Shown here: positions 6,366-12,995 of the stretch, in pieces
How the letters are laid out: each line of letters opens with the position of its first letter
Position numbering within the stretch: the stretch's first letter is position 1
Assembly: GCF_014212175.1 (NCBI RefSeq)
Contig: NZ_JACJVR010000009.1
Coordinates: 1 to 47,203, forward strand
DNA: 47,203 nt
Origin: Cohnella xylanilytica
GTDB taxonomy: Bacteria > Bacillota > Bacilli > Paenibacillales > Paenibacillaceae
Reading direction: 5' to 3'
Translations under genes and position numbers: made by a program
Notes under the pieces: generated by a model
What the model was told of the DNA's origin: nothing
What the model saw: only the letters and a program-made list of their open reading frames with translations
The model's database searches: none

Positions 6366-7817
6366 ATGGCAATCGCGTTTAAGAAATTCAGTCTCATGAT
6401 GGGTTGTATCCTTCTTATCTTGGCCTGCTGGGCCGGCCCCGTATCCGCGGCGGAGTCCCGAAGCGACGCCGACCTTCGGCGGGAGATCGACGATTATGTC
6501 CGCAGCAGCTTGAGAGCGAACCCTATTCCGGCCGCGGCGCTGGCCGTCTCCCGGAACGGAGAGACGTTCTACGCCCAAGGCTACGGCACCGACGGGGACG
6601 GCCGCGAGATCACCGGGAGCACCCCGTTCCCGATCGCCTCGCTCAGCAAGTCCTTCACGGCGCTGGCCGTCCTGCAGCTGGCGGAGAAGGGGCTCGTCGA
6701 TCTCGACGCGCCGTATGCCACTTATTTTCCCAACCTGGCCCCCAAGGACGAACGCGTCCGGAAGATTACGGTCCGGAATCTGCTGAATCAGACGAGCGGG
6801 CTGAACGACAAAGCGAATCCCGACATGACGAGGTCCCCGCAATACCGGTCGCTGGAGGAGATTAACCAGGCGCTTGACGGCGTCAAGCTGGCCCATGATC
6901 CGGGTACGGCCTACAGCTACCATAACCCCAATTATCAGTACCTGGCCCGACTGGTGGAGCAGGTCGGCGGACGGAGCTTCGCCGATTACCTGAAGGACAA
7001 CGTGTTCGAGCCCTTGGGAATGAACCATACCTTCAACGTCGGCACGACGAGGCAGATCGTCGACAATCCCGCCATACCGCGGGGACATTACGTCTTATGG
7101 GGGCGGCCCGTCAGCCGGGAAGAGCCGCTCTGGTTCATCGACGGCCCCGCCGGGATCGTCTCGACCGCGGAAGACATGGCCCGGTGGATGCAAGCCCAAT
7201 ACGAGGGGCGTCTTCTCGGCCCGGAGCTCATGGAGGCTTACCATCAAGCCGGACCGATCGGGCCCTACGGAATGGGGTGGATCGCCGAGAAGGACGAGCG
7301 GGAAGGCCGGACGATCTCCCACAGCGGCATTCTGTGGACGTACAAGGCGGAGGAGACGATCTTCCTGGACCGGAAGCTCGGCATCGCGATGATGTTCGAT
7401 TCGGGGTTGAACGCGTTCGTCGACTACTCGGCTATCGTCGAAGGGGTCGCCAAGATCATGCGGGGCGAAGAGGCCGGCATTCCTCTCGCGAACGGCAGGA
7501 ATATCGAGACGGCGCTGATCGCGCTGACGGCGGCGACGATCGGATGGGGCGTCTACTCGATTCTTCGCCTCCGCCGGAGACGCAAGCGTATCACGACTGT
7601 CCGGTTGGTCGTATCGACGGTCTTGAGGCTGCTCCCGGCGCTGATTCTCCCGCTGCTGTCTCCGATCCTGAGCTTCGTCGGGGGCGGCCGGGTGGTGCCT
7701 TGGTTCGGGATCTGGACCCTGATGGCGTCCTTGATCGTCTGGCTCGCGGCGCTGGCCTTGGCGAACCTCGCGAACTTGGCCTGCCGCTACCGGCTGTACT
7801 TCCAAGCCCGGAGATAA
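6366..7817 (+). CDS. Serine hydrolase of the class C beta-lactamase / PBP4* family with C-terminal membrane helices
   Basis: The 483-residue precursor has an N-terminal signal peptide ending near VSAAE (residue 30), the catalytic S92-L-S-K95 motif, Y185-H-N187 as the second motif, and HSG near residue 318 as the third. After the catalytic domain (to about residue 375) come three hydrophobic helices (about 380-475), so the enzyme is anchored at the outer face of the membrane. Such proteins act as peptidases or esterases on cell wall or peptide substrates, seldom as true beta-lactamases. GAGGGAGTG gives a good ribosome site. It follows a two-component pair by 47 bp. Confidence 0.88.
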   Translation: MAIAFKKFSLMMGCILLILACWAGPVSAAESRSDADLRREIDDYVRSSLRANPIPAAALAVSRNGETFYAQGYGTDGDGREITGSTPFPIASLSKSFTALAVLQLAEKGLVDLDAPYATYFPNLAPKDERVRKITVRNLLNQTSGLNDKANPDMTRSPQYRSLEEINQALDGVKLAHDPGTAYSYHNPNYQYLARLVEQVGGRSFADYLKDNVFEPLGMNHTFNVGTTRQIVDNPAIPRGHYVLWGRPVSREEPLWFIDGPAGIVSTAEDMARWMQAQYEGRLLGPELMEAYHQAGPIGPYGMGWIAEKDEREGRTISHSGILWTYKAEETIFLDRKLGIAMMFDSGLNAFVDYSAIVEGVAKIMRGEEAGIPLANGRNIETALIALTAATIGWGVYSILRLRRRRKRITTVRLVVSTVLRLLPALILPLLSPILSFVGGGRVVPWFGIWTLMASLIVWLAALALANLANLACRYRLYFQARR

Positions 7818-7827
7818 ACGGCTTAAA

Positions 7828-7868
7828 CGCAAAAATCGCCTGCCTCCGATTCCGGAGACGGGCGATTT
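7828..7868 (-). terminator. Terminator hairpin, mainly for the minus strand
   Basis: AAATCGCC (7833-7840) pairs with GGCGATTT (7861-7868), with an inner CTCCG/CGGAG stem. On the minus strand it is followed by TTTTTGCG; on the plus strand only TTTGA follows. It could serve both the serine hydrolase gene and the minus-strand small RNA. Confidence 0.65.
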
Positions 7869-7984
7869 GACATGTAAGGTCGTTCGAGGGCAAACGGGTT
7901 GCGTCCCGAGATGGACTATGGTAAGATGGGAGGACCTATGCAGCTCTAATTCGTGTAGGCATAGTTAATCCATCTTATCTTTAC
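7828..7984 (-). ncRNA. Candidate small RNA (about 157 nt), unassigned
   Basis: The minus strand has a strong promoter at 8020-7991, about 155 bp without a convincing ORF, and a hairpin plus T-run at the end. The predicted RNA folds with GATGGA near its 5' end pairing to TCCATC, and CTATGC pairing with GCATAG inside, leaving a C-rich single-stranded stretch TCCTCCCATC that is complementary to ribosome-binding sites. This layout fits a trans-acting regulatory RNA. I do not recognise a known family. The existence of the RNA is inferred from signals only. Confidence 0.5.
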
Positions 7985-7990
7985 ACTTTA

Positions 7991-8020
7991 ATCTTATCAC
8001 AGGGCGAGCCGCATTGTCAA
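7991..8020 (-). promoter_or_regulatory. SigA-type promoter on the minus strand
   Basis: A perfect -35 box TTGACA (8020-8015) and TAAGAT (7996-7991) are separated by 18 bp; shifting to ATAAGA gives 17 bp. No protein gene lies downstream on this strand before the terminator at 7868-7828. Confidence 0.65.
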
Positions 8021-8070
8021 ACGTTCTTTTATGAGGAATTCGAATTCGAAGAGAGGGGCGTGTTCGGAAG

Positions 8071-10500
8071 ATGATCGACGAGAAGGATTGGGAGCAGGAG
8101 CAGAAGCGTCTGGAGGACGTGACGGAGAAGCTGCAGGCTCGAATCGCCGAGCTGGAGCCGGAAGTGGCCGGGCTGGGCGAGCAGGCGGGGGACATTCGCA
8201 AGCGGTTCTGGGAGGAGGTCACCGTCAACACGAGCACCCAGGAGGACTTCGAGGAGACCTTCTACAGCATCCGGCAGCAGGAGGCGCTGCTGTCGGAGCG
8301 GGAGCGCAGCCATCGGCTGCGATTGCAGCAGTGGAAAAGCATGAAGCGGCTGCTGCCGTCCCCCTACTTCGGCCGCATCGACTTCCATGAGGACGGCACG
8401 AACTTCGCCGAACAGGTCTACATCGGCGTAGCCTCCTTCGTCGATTCGGACGGCTTGAACTTCCTCATCTACGACTGGCGCACGCCGATCGCCAGCATGT
8501 ATTACGACTTCTCCCCCGGTGCGGCCTCCTACGACACGCCGGGCGGCCGCGTCGAGGGAACGATGAAGCTGAAGCGGCAGTACCAGATCCGCCGGGGCCA
8601 GCTCCGGAGCGTGTTCGACACCAGTCTGACGATCGGCGACGAGCTGCTCCAGCAGGCGCTCGGCCAAGGCGCGGACGCCCAGATGAAGAGCATCGTGGCG
8701 ACGATCCAGAAGGAGCAGAACGCCATCATCCGCGACGAGAAGAGCCGGATGCTCATCGTGCAGGGAGCGGCCGGCAGCGGGAAGACCTCCGCGGCGCTTC
8801 AGCGGGTGGCCTATCTGCTCTACCGGCACCGCGAGAAGCTGAAGGCGGACCAGATCGTGCTGTTCTCCCCCAATCCGATGTTCAACAGCTACGTCTCCAC
8901 CGTGCTGCCCGAGCTCGGGGAAGAGAATATGCAGCAGACCACCTTCCAGGAGTATCTGGAGGTATGGCTGGGCCGGGAGTTCCGCCTGGAGGACCCGTTC
9001 GATCAGATCGAGTACGTCCTGACGGAAGAGGCGGCGCCGGGATACGAGGCGCGGCTTCGGGGCATCGAGTACAAGGCGTCCGAAGCGTACCTTCAGGCGC
9101 TGCGGAACTATTCGCAGTGGCTGGGCGATCGGGGCATGCGGTTCAACGGCATCCGGTTCCGGGACCGCGAGCTGATCTCCGCCGAGCGGATGGCGGCCCA
9201 ATTCTACGGCTACGATCGCTCGCTTCGCTTGGCCAATCGCGCGGCCCAGCTGCAGGAATGGCTTCTGAAGGAGCTCTCCGAGCTGGAGCGCCGGGAGCGG
9301 GAGGCGCCTTGGGTGCAGGAGGAGCTCCATTATCTCGACAAGGACCAGTATGCCGAAGCGTTCCGCGAGCTGCACAAGGAGAGGGGCGTGTTCGACTTCG
9401 CCGAGCAGTACGAGGAGGTCCAGGAGAGGCTGAACAAGCGGAGCCGGCGGGACGAGGGCGACTTCGACTACGCCGACCGGGAGGAAGAGCTGCTGCGCCG
9501 CGAGATCGCGAGGGAGAGCTTCAAGCCGCTGAGGCGAAGCGTGAAGCGGATGGAGTTCGTCGACAAGGCCGGGCTGTACGCCCAGCTGTTCGACGGCGAC
9601 GCGGACGCTTACCGGACGAGGACGAACGGGGCCGAACCGCCCGAGTGCTGGCCGGAGATCTGCGAACAGACCCGGGAGAAGCTGGGCCGAAGCGAGCTGT
9701 TCTACGAGGACGCGACGCCGTACCTGTACCTGCAGGAGCTGGTCGAGGGCGTGCGGACGAACACGGAGGTGCGGCATGTCTTCGTCGACGAGGGCCAGGA
9801 TTATTCGATGTTCCAGTACGAGTATTTGAAAAAGCTGTTCCCCCGAGCCCGAATGACCGTGCTCGGCGACTTCGGGCAGGCGATCTTCGCCCAGGCCACG
9901 GAGCTGCAAGGCGCGGAATCGCCTCTCCTTCGGCTGTACGGAGAGGCGGACGCGAGCGTGTTCCGCCTCGTTCGCAGCTACCGCTCTACCCGCGAGATCG
10001 TGGAGTTCACGAGAGCTCTGCTGCCGGGCGGCGGGGAGATCGTCCCCTTCGACCGAAGAGGGGAGAAGCCGCGCCTGTTCCGGGCAGATAACGACGAGCG
10101 CCGGGCGGCGCGAATCGCCGAGGATCTGGCGGCGCTTCAGGCGGAAGGCTTCGCTTCCGTCGCCGTCATTACGCGAACCGCGGCCGAGAGCCAAGAGGCC
10201 TACGACCGCTTGGCCGCTCTGGGGTGCGAGTCCTTGCAGCTGGCGACGAAGAAGACGACGGCCTACGGGAAGGGCACGCTGGTCATCCCCGCGTATCTCG
10301 CCAAGGGCGTCGAATTCGACGCCGTCCTGATCTATGACGCTTCTTCGCGGACGTATCGCCGGGAGAGCGAGCGCAAGCTGTTCTACACGGCCTGCACGCG
10401 GGCGATGCATCGGCTGCGGTTGTACGCGGCGGGGGAGTGGACGCCGTTCGTCCGGGAGCTGGAGGAGTCGTTGTACGAGTCGGATGGGGTTGTCGGGTAA
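8071..10500 (+). CDS. helD: RNA polymerase recycling motor ATPase HelD (UvrD-like helicase)
   Basis: The 809-residue product has the long charged N-terminal coiled coil of HelD (residues 1-90), which enters the RNA polymerase secondary channel, then a split superfamily 1 ATPase with Walker A GAAGSGKTS (residues 232-240), Walker B VDEGQD near 573 and the C-terminal motor half with SYRSTREIVEF and FYTACTRAMHRL. HelD removes stalled RNA polymerase from DNA and can affect rifampicin tolerance. Length matches Bacillus HelD (about 770 residues). The ATG at 8071 has a weakly spaced GAGAGGGG upstream. No strong plus-strand promoter was seen; transcription ends at a branched terminator. Confidence 0.93.
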   Translation: MIDEKDWEQEQKRLEDVTEKLQARIAELEPEVAGLGEQAGDIRKRFWEEVTVNTSTQEDFEETFYSIRQQEALLSERERSHRLRLQQWKSMKRLLPSPYFGRIDFHEDGTNFAEQVYIGVASFVDSDGLNFLIYDWRTPIASMYYDFSPGAASYDTPGGRVEGTMKLKRQYQIRRGQLRSVFDTSLTIGDELLQQALGQGADAQMKSIVATIQKEQNAIIRDEKSRMLIVQGAAGSGKTSAALQRVAYLLYRHREKLKADQIVLFSPNPMFNSYVSTVLPELGEENMQQTTFQEYLEVWLGREFRLEDPFDQIEYVLTEEAAPGYEARLRGIEYKASEAYLQALRNYSQWLGDRGMRFNGIRFRDRELISAERMAAQFYGYDRSLRLANRAAQLQEWLLKELSELERREREAPWVQEELHYLDKDQYAEAFRELHKERGVFDFAEQYEEVQERLNKRSRRDEGDFDYADREEELLRREIARESFKPLRRSVKRMEFVDKAGLYAQLFDGDADAYRTRTNGAEPPECWPEICEQTREKLGRSELFYEDATPYLYLQELVEGVRTNTEVRHVFVDEGQDYSMFQYEYLKKLFPRARMTVLGDFGQAIFAQATELQGAESPLLRLYGEADASVFRLVRSYRSTREIVEFTRALLPGGGEIVPFDRRGEKPRLFRADNDERRAARIAEDLAALQAEGFASVAVITRTAAESQEAYDRLAALGCESLQLATKKTTAYGKGTLVIPAYLAKGVEFDAVLIYDASSRTYRRESERKLFYTACTRAMHRLRLYAAGEWTPFVRELEESLYESDGVVG

Positions 10501-10554
10501 GCCGGGCGAGACGAGCGGGAGATGAAGCCGCACGGGAAGGAAGGGTAGGCGGGG

Positions 10555-10624
10555 ACCGGGCGCCTTTGAGAATGGGAAAGAGAAGGAGAACGGAACGTTC
10601 GACTGTTCTCGGGTGCCCGGTTTT
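10555..10624 (+). terminator. Branched terminator after helD
   Basis: ACCGGGCGCC (10555-10564) pairs with GGTGCCCGGT (10612-10621) with one G-U pair, enclosing a second hairpin GAGAAC/GTTCTC (10586-10610), and is followed by TTT. Confidence 0.65.
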
Positions 10625-10635
10625 CCGAATGGCGA

Positions 10636-10688
10636 TTGACACTCCTTGCCGGCCATGGTATAGTCGACCCATAACCAACGTTGGATAT
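10636..10688 (+). promoter_or_regulatory. Promoter of the PadR gene with overlapping operator
   Basis: TTGACA (10636-10641), a 17-bp spacer and TATAGT (10659-10664) form a near-consensus promoter. At the expected start point lies ATAACCAACGTTGGATAT (10671-10688), an inverted repeat that closely matches the element before the ABC operon at 11295. This indicates autorepression by the PadR protein. Confidence 0.75.
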
Positions 10689-10723
10689 TATTTCTTGAGT
10701 ATGCGTGGAACGAGGTTGGAACC

Positions 10724-11251
10724 GTGGCGAATCTCATCATTCTGGCTCTGCTTCGCGACCGTCCGATGCACGGCTACGAGATCCAGCAGATGATCCAGAC
10801 GAGCCGCATGGATGAATGGGCGAACTTGTTGTCCGGCTCGATCTACTACGCTCTGAACAAGATGGAGCAGGAAGGCTTGATCCGCGCGGAAGCGGAGGAG
10901 CGCACGGGAGCTCGGCTTCGGAAGATATACGCGATCACGGAGAAGGGCGAGGAGCTGCTCGGCCGGCTGGTGCGGGAGTCGCTTACGCTGATGCCTCATT
11001 CCGTGAAGTCCGACTTCTCGGTCGGTCTCAACTGGATCGAGACGATTCCGCGCGAGGAAGCGCTCGGGCTGCTGGAGCGGAACCTGCGGCAGGTGGAGGA
11101 GACGCTGGAGCATTGGCGGCGGGGCAAGGAGATCAAGAGCGGCTACGGCCTGTCTCCGATCGCGCTCGCTTCGTTCGATAACGCCATGGCCATTCTGGAG
11201 CAGGACATCCTTTTTATCAAGAAGATTATGAATTTGCTCGGGCAATCCTAG
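10724..11251 (+). CDS. PadR family transcriptional regulator
   Basis: The 175-residue protein has an N-terminal winged helix with the PadR hallmark ILALLRDRPMHGYEIQQMI (residues 6-24) and SIYYALNKMEQEGLI, then a C-terminal helical dimerisation part (about 95-175) with a leucine-rich helix. It starts with GTG at 10724 behind GAGG. Matching palindromes overlap its own promoter and precede the ABC exporter operon, so it most likely represses both and responds to a substrate of the exporter. Length is typical of the larger PadR subfamily. Confidence 0.88.
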   Translation: MANLIILALLRDRPMHGYEIQQMIQTSRMDEWANLLSGSIYYALNKMEQEGLIRAEAEERTGARLRKIYAITEKGEELLGRLVRESLTLMPHSVKSDFSVGLNWIETIPREEALGLLERNLRQVEETLEHWRRGKEIKSGYGLSPIALASFDNAMAILEQDILFIKKIMNLLGQS

Positions 11252-11260
11252 AATCGAGAA

Positions 11261-11288
11261 TCGCCGTGGGGAGCGGCGACTTTCTTTT
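11261..11288 (+). terminator. Terminator between padR and the ABC operon
   Basis: TCGCCG (11261-11266) pairs with CGGCGA (11274-11279) and is followed by CTTTCTTTT. Confidence 0.65.
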
Positions 11289-11294
11289 CGGCTA

Positions 11295-11312
11295 ATATCC
11301 AACATTGGATAT
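11295..11312 (+). promoter_or_regulatory. PadR operator in front of the ABC exporter operon
   Basis: ATATCCAACATTGGATAT has two perfect 8-bp arms around CA. It matches the operator at 10671-10688 in 16 of 18 positions. A TATATT that could be the -10 box overlaps its right end, so binding would block RNA polymerase. A further half site ATTGGA follows. Confidence 0.7.
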
Positions 11313-11339
11313 ATTACATTGGACAAAGGAGATGGATTC

Positions 11340-12044
11340 ATGCAAACGTTGATTCAGGCGGTCGGATTGGTGAAGAGATACGGCTCGCGCACGGTGGTGG
11401 ACGGACTCGATCTATCGATTCGCCAGGGCGAGGTGCTGGCGATCATCGGGCCTAACGGAGCCGGCAAGTCGTCCACGCTCGATATGGTTCTCGGCTTGAA
11501 GAAGCCGGATGCCGGCCGCGTCAGCTATTGGCGCGAGGACCCGGCGCGGTATATCGGCGTCCAGCTTCAGTCGACGCCGTTCTTCCCCGGATTCACGGCG
11601 CTGGAGAACATGCGGATGTTCGCCGCCTTCTACGGGCTGCGGCCGACCGATTCGGAGCTGCTCGAGCATCTGGGGCGGTGCGAGCTCGGGGAGGCCGCCA
11701 GGACGGACGCCGCCCGCCTGTCCGGAGGGCAGCAGAAGAGACTTGCGATCGCGATGACGCTCATGCACCGGCCGCAGCTGATCTTCCTGGATGAGCCGAC
11801 GGCGGCGCTGGATCCCCGGGCCCGTCGGGAGGTGCGCGGCTTGATCCGGTCGCTGGCGGATTCCGGCACGTCGGTCGTGTTCACCTCGCACGACATGGAG
11901 GAAGTGCACAAGCTGGCCAGCCGGATCGCGTTGATCTGCGGAGGAAGGATCAAGGCCTCCGGCACCGCCGAGGAGCTGCTGGCGACGCACGGCGCGGACA
12001 GCTTGGAGGAGCTCTATATCCGGCTGACGGACAACGCTCTGTAA
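11340..12044 (+). CDS. ABC transporter ATP-binding protein (ABC-2 type exporter)
   Basis: The 234-residue ATPase has Walker A GPNGAGKSS (near residues 38-46), the signature LSGGQQKRLAIAM, Walker B LIFLDEPTAALD and the H-loop TSHDM. Its layout is that of drug or lipid exporter ATPases (DrrA/CcmA class). The ATG at 11340 lies eight bases after AAAGGAG. It forms an operon with the permease 40 bp downstream and is controlled by the PadR operator. The cargo is unknown. Confidence 0.93.
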   Translation: MQTLIQAVGLVKRYGSRTVVDGLDLSIRQGEVLAIIGPNGAGKSSTLDMVLGLKKPDAGRVSYWREDPARYIGVQLQSTPFFPGFTALENMRMFAAFYGLRPTDSELLEHLGRCELGEAARTDAARLSGGQQKRLAIAMTLMHRPQLIFLDEPTAALDPRARREVRGLIRSLADSGTSVVFTSHDMEEVHKLASRIALICGGRIKASGTAEELLATHGADSLEELYIRLTDNAL

Positions 12045-12083
12045 GAGGGCGGGAGAAGAAGAGAACAGGGAGGACGACGATTG

Positions 12084-12863
12084 ATGTTGACGATTATTCG
12101 AACGATGCTTGTCGGTATTTTCCGCGATGCCCACACGCTGGTCTGGACGATTGTTTTTCCCGTCGCCATGCTGCTCGGATTAGGCCTCTATATCGACGAC
12201 GCCGACTATTCCGAGCGCTTGCTCGCCGGCGTGCTGACGACCAACGTCCTGTTCGGCGCCGCGATGGTCACCGCCTTCTACGTCATGGCGCACCGCAACC
12301 GCGGCATCTACAAGCTTCTGCGCGTGACGCCGTTCTCGACGGCCGCCTTCATCGGCGCGAATACCGCCGCCCGGACGGCGCTGACGCTGCTCGTCAGCGG
12401 GGCGGTCGTCGTCATGAGCGTTCTGGCGCTGGGCGTGAAGCTGAGCGGGCTCGGCCTGGCGCTGATGCTCGCGATCTTGATGATCGGCGCCGTATGCTTC
12501 ACGGCCGTCGGGTTCATCGCGGCCAATCTCTCGAAGAACGAGAGCGACGTCAATATGATCTCGAATCTGATCAGCTTCCCGATGCTGCTGACCAGCGAAG
12601 CCTTCTACAGTCTGCAGAACGCGCCGGATTGGCTGCGGACGGTCGGCCGGCTGCTGCCCTTCCACTACTTCGTGGAAGCGATGGGGGCCGCCGTGGGGCA
12701 ATCGGTGGACATCGGCGACGTTCTGCCTCCGCTGGGCATACTGGCCGGCTTCGCCGGGTTATGCCTGGGCATCGCCGTGTACACGTTCCGTTGGGATGCG
12801 GACGGAGCGGCGTATCGGGCGGGCAAGCGGGCGGCCGGATTCCGTCCGGGCGCGGAGGGATGA
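12084..12863 (+). CDS. ABC-2 type transporter permease
   Basis: The 259-residue protein has six predicted transmembrane helices, with the ABC-2 pattern of a first helix near residues 20-38, four central helices and the late FPMLLTSEAFYSL segment that contacts the final helices. It is the membrane half of the exporter encoded with the preceding ATPase. GGGAGG lies ten bases before the ATG at 12084; a TTG three bases earlier is a less likely start. Transcription stops at the hairpin at 12957-12992. Confidence 0.9.
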   Translation: MLTIIRTMLVGIFRDAHTLVWTIVFPVAMLLGLGLYIDDADYSERLLAGVLTTNVLFGAAMVTAFYVMAHRNRGIYKLLRVTPFSTAAFIGANTAARTALTLLVSGAVVVMSVLALGVKLSGLGLALMLAILMIGAVCFTAVGFIAANLSKNESDVNMISNLISFPMLLTSEAFYSLQNAPDWLRTVGRLLPFHYFVEAMGAAVGQSVDIGDVLPPLGILAGFAGLCLGIAVYTFRWDADGAAYRAGKRAAGFRPGAEG

Positions 12864-12956
12864 CGGCGCGGAAGAGCGTCGCGTGAGATGCGGGAAGAGA
12901 ACCGGAAGCCAGCGCCTTGGCATGAGGATCAGGGGGGCAACGGCCCCCTAGAAGAA

Positions 12957-12992
12957 GAATCGCCCGCCTCCGGCCGCGGAGACGGGCGATTC
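12957..12992. terminator. Bidirectional terminator between convergent genes
   Basis: GAATCGCCCG (12957-12966) and CGGGCGATTC (12983-12992) form a perfect 10-bp stem over an inner CCTCCG/CGGAG hairpin, followed by GCTTTATT on plus and CTTCTTC on minus. It closely resembles the hairpin at 7833-7868. A separate GGGGG/CCCCC hairpin lies at 12931-12949. Confidence 0.85.
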
Positions 12993-12995
12993 GCT

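Noticed and set aside
6366..7817. True class C beta-lactamase giving drug resistance
   Set aside because: It has the three catalytic motifs, but the C-terminal membrane helices and sequence style fit the PBP4*/esterase-like serine hydrolases; resistance is not supported.
8029..10740. A 903-codon open frame antisense to helD
   Set aside because: It mirrors helD codons in a G+C-rich gene, is rich in Arg, Leu and Pro, and has no ribosome site or family features.
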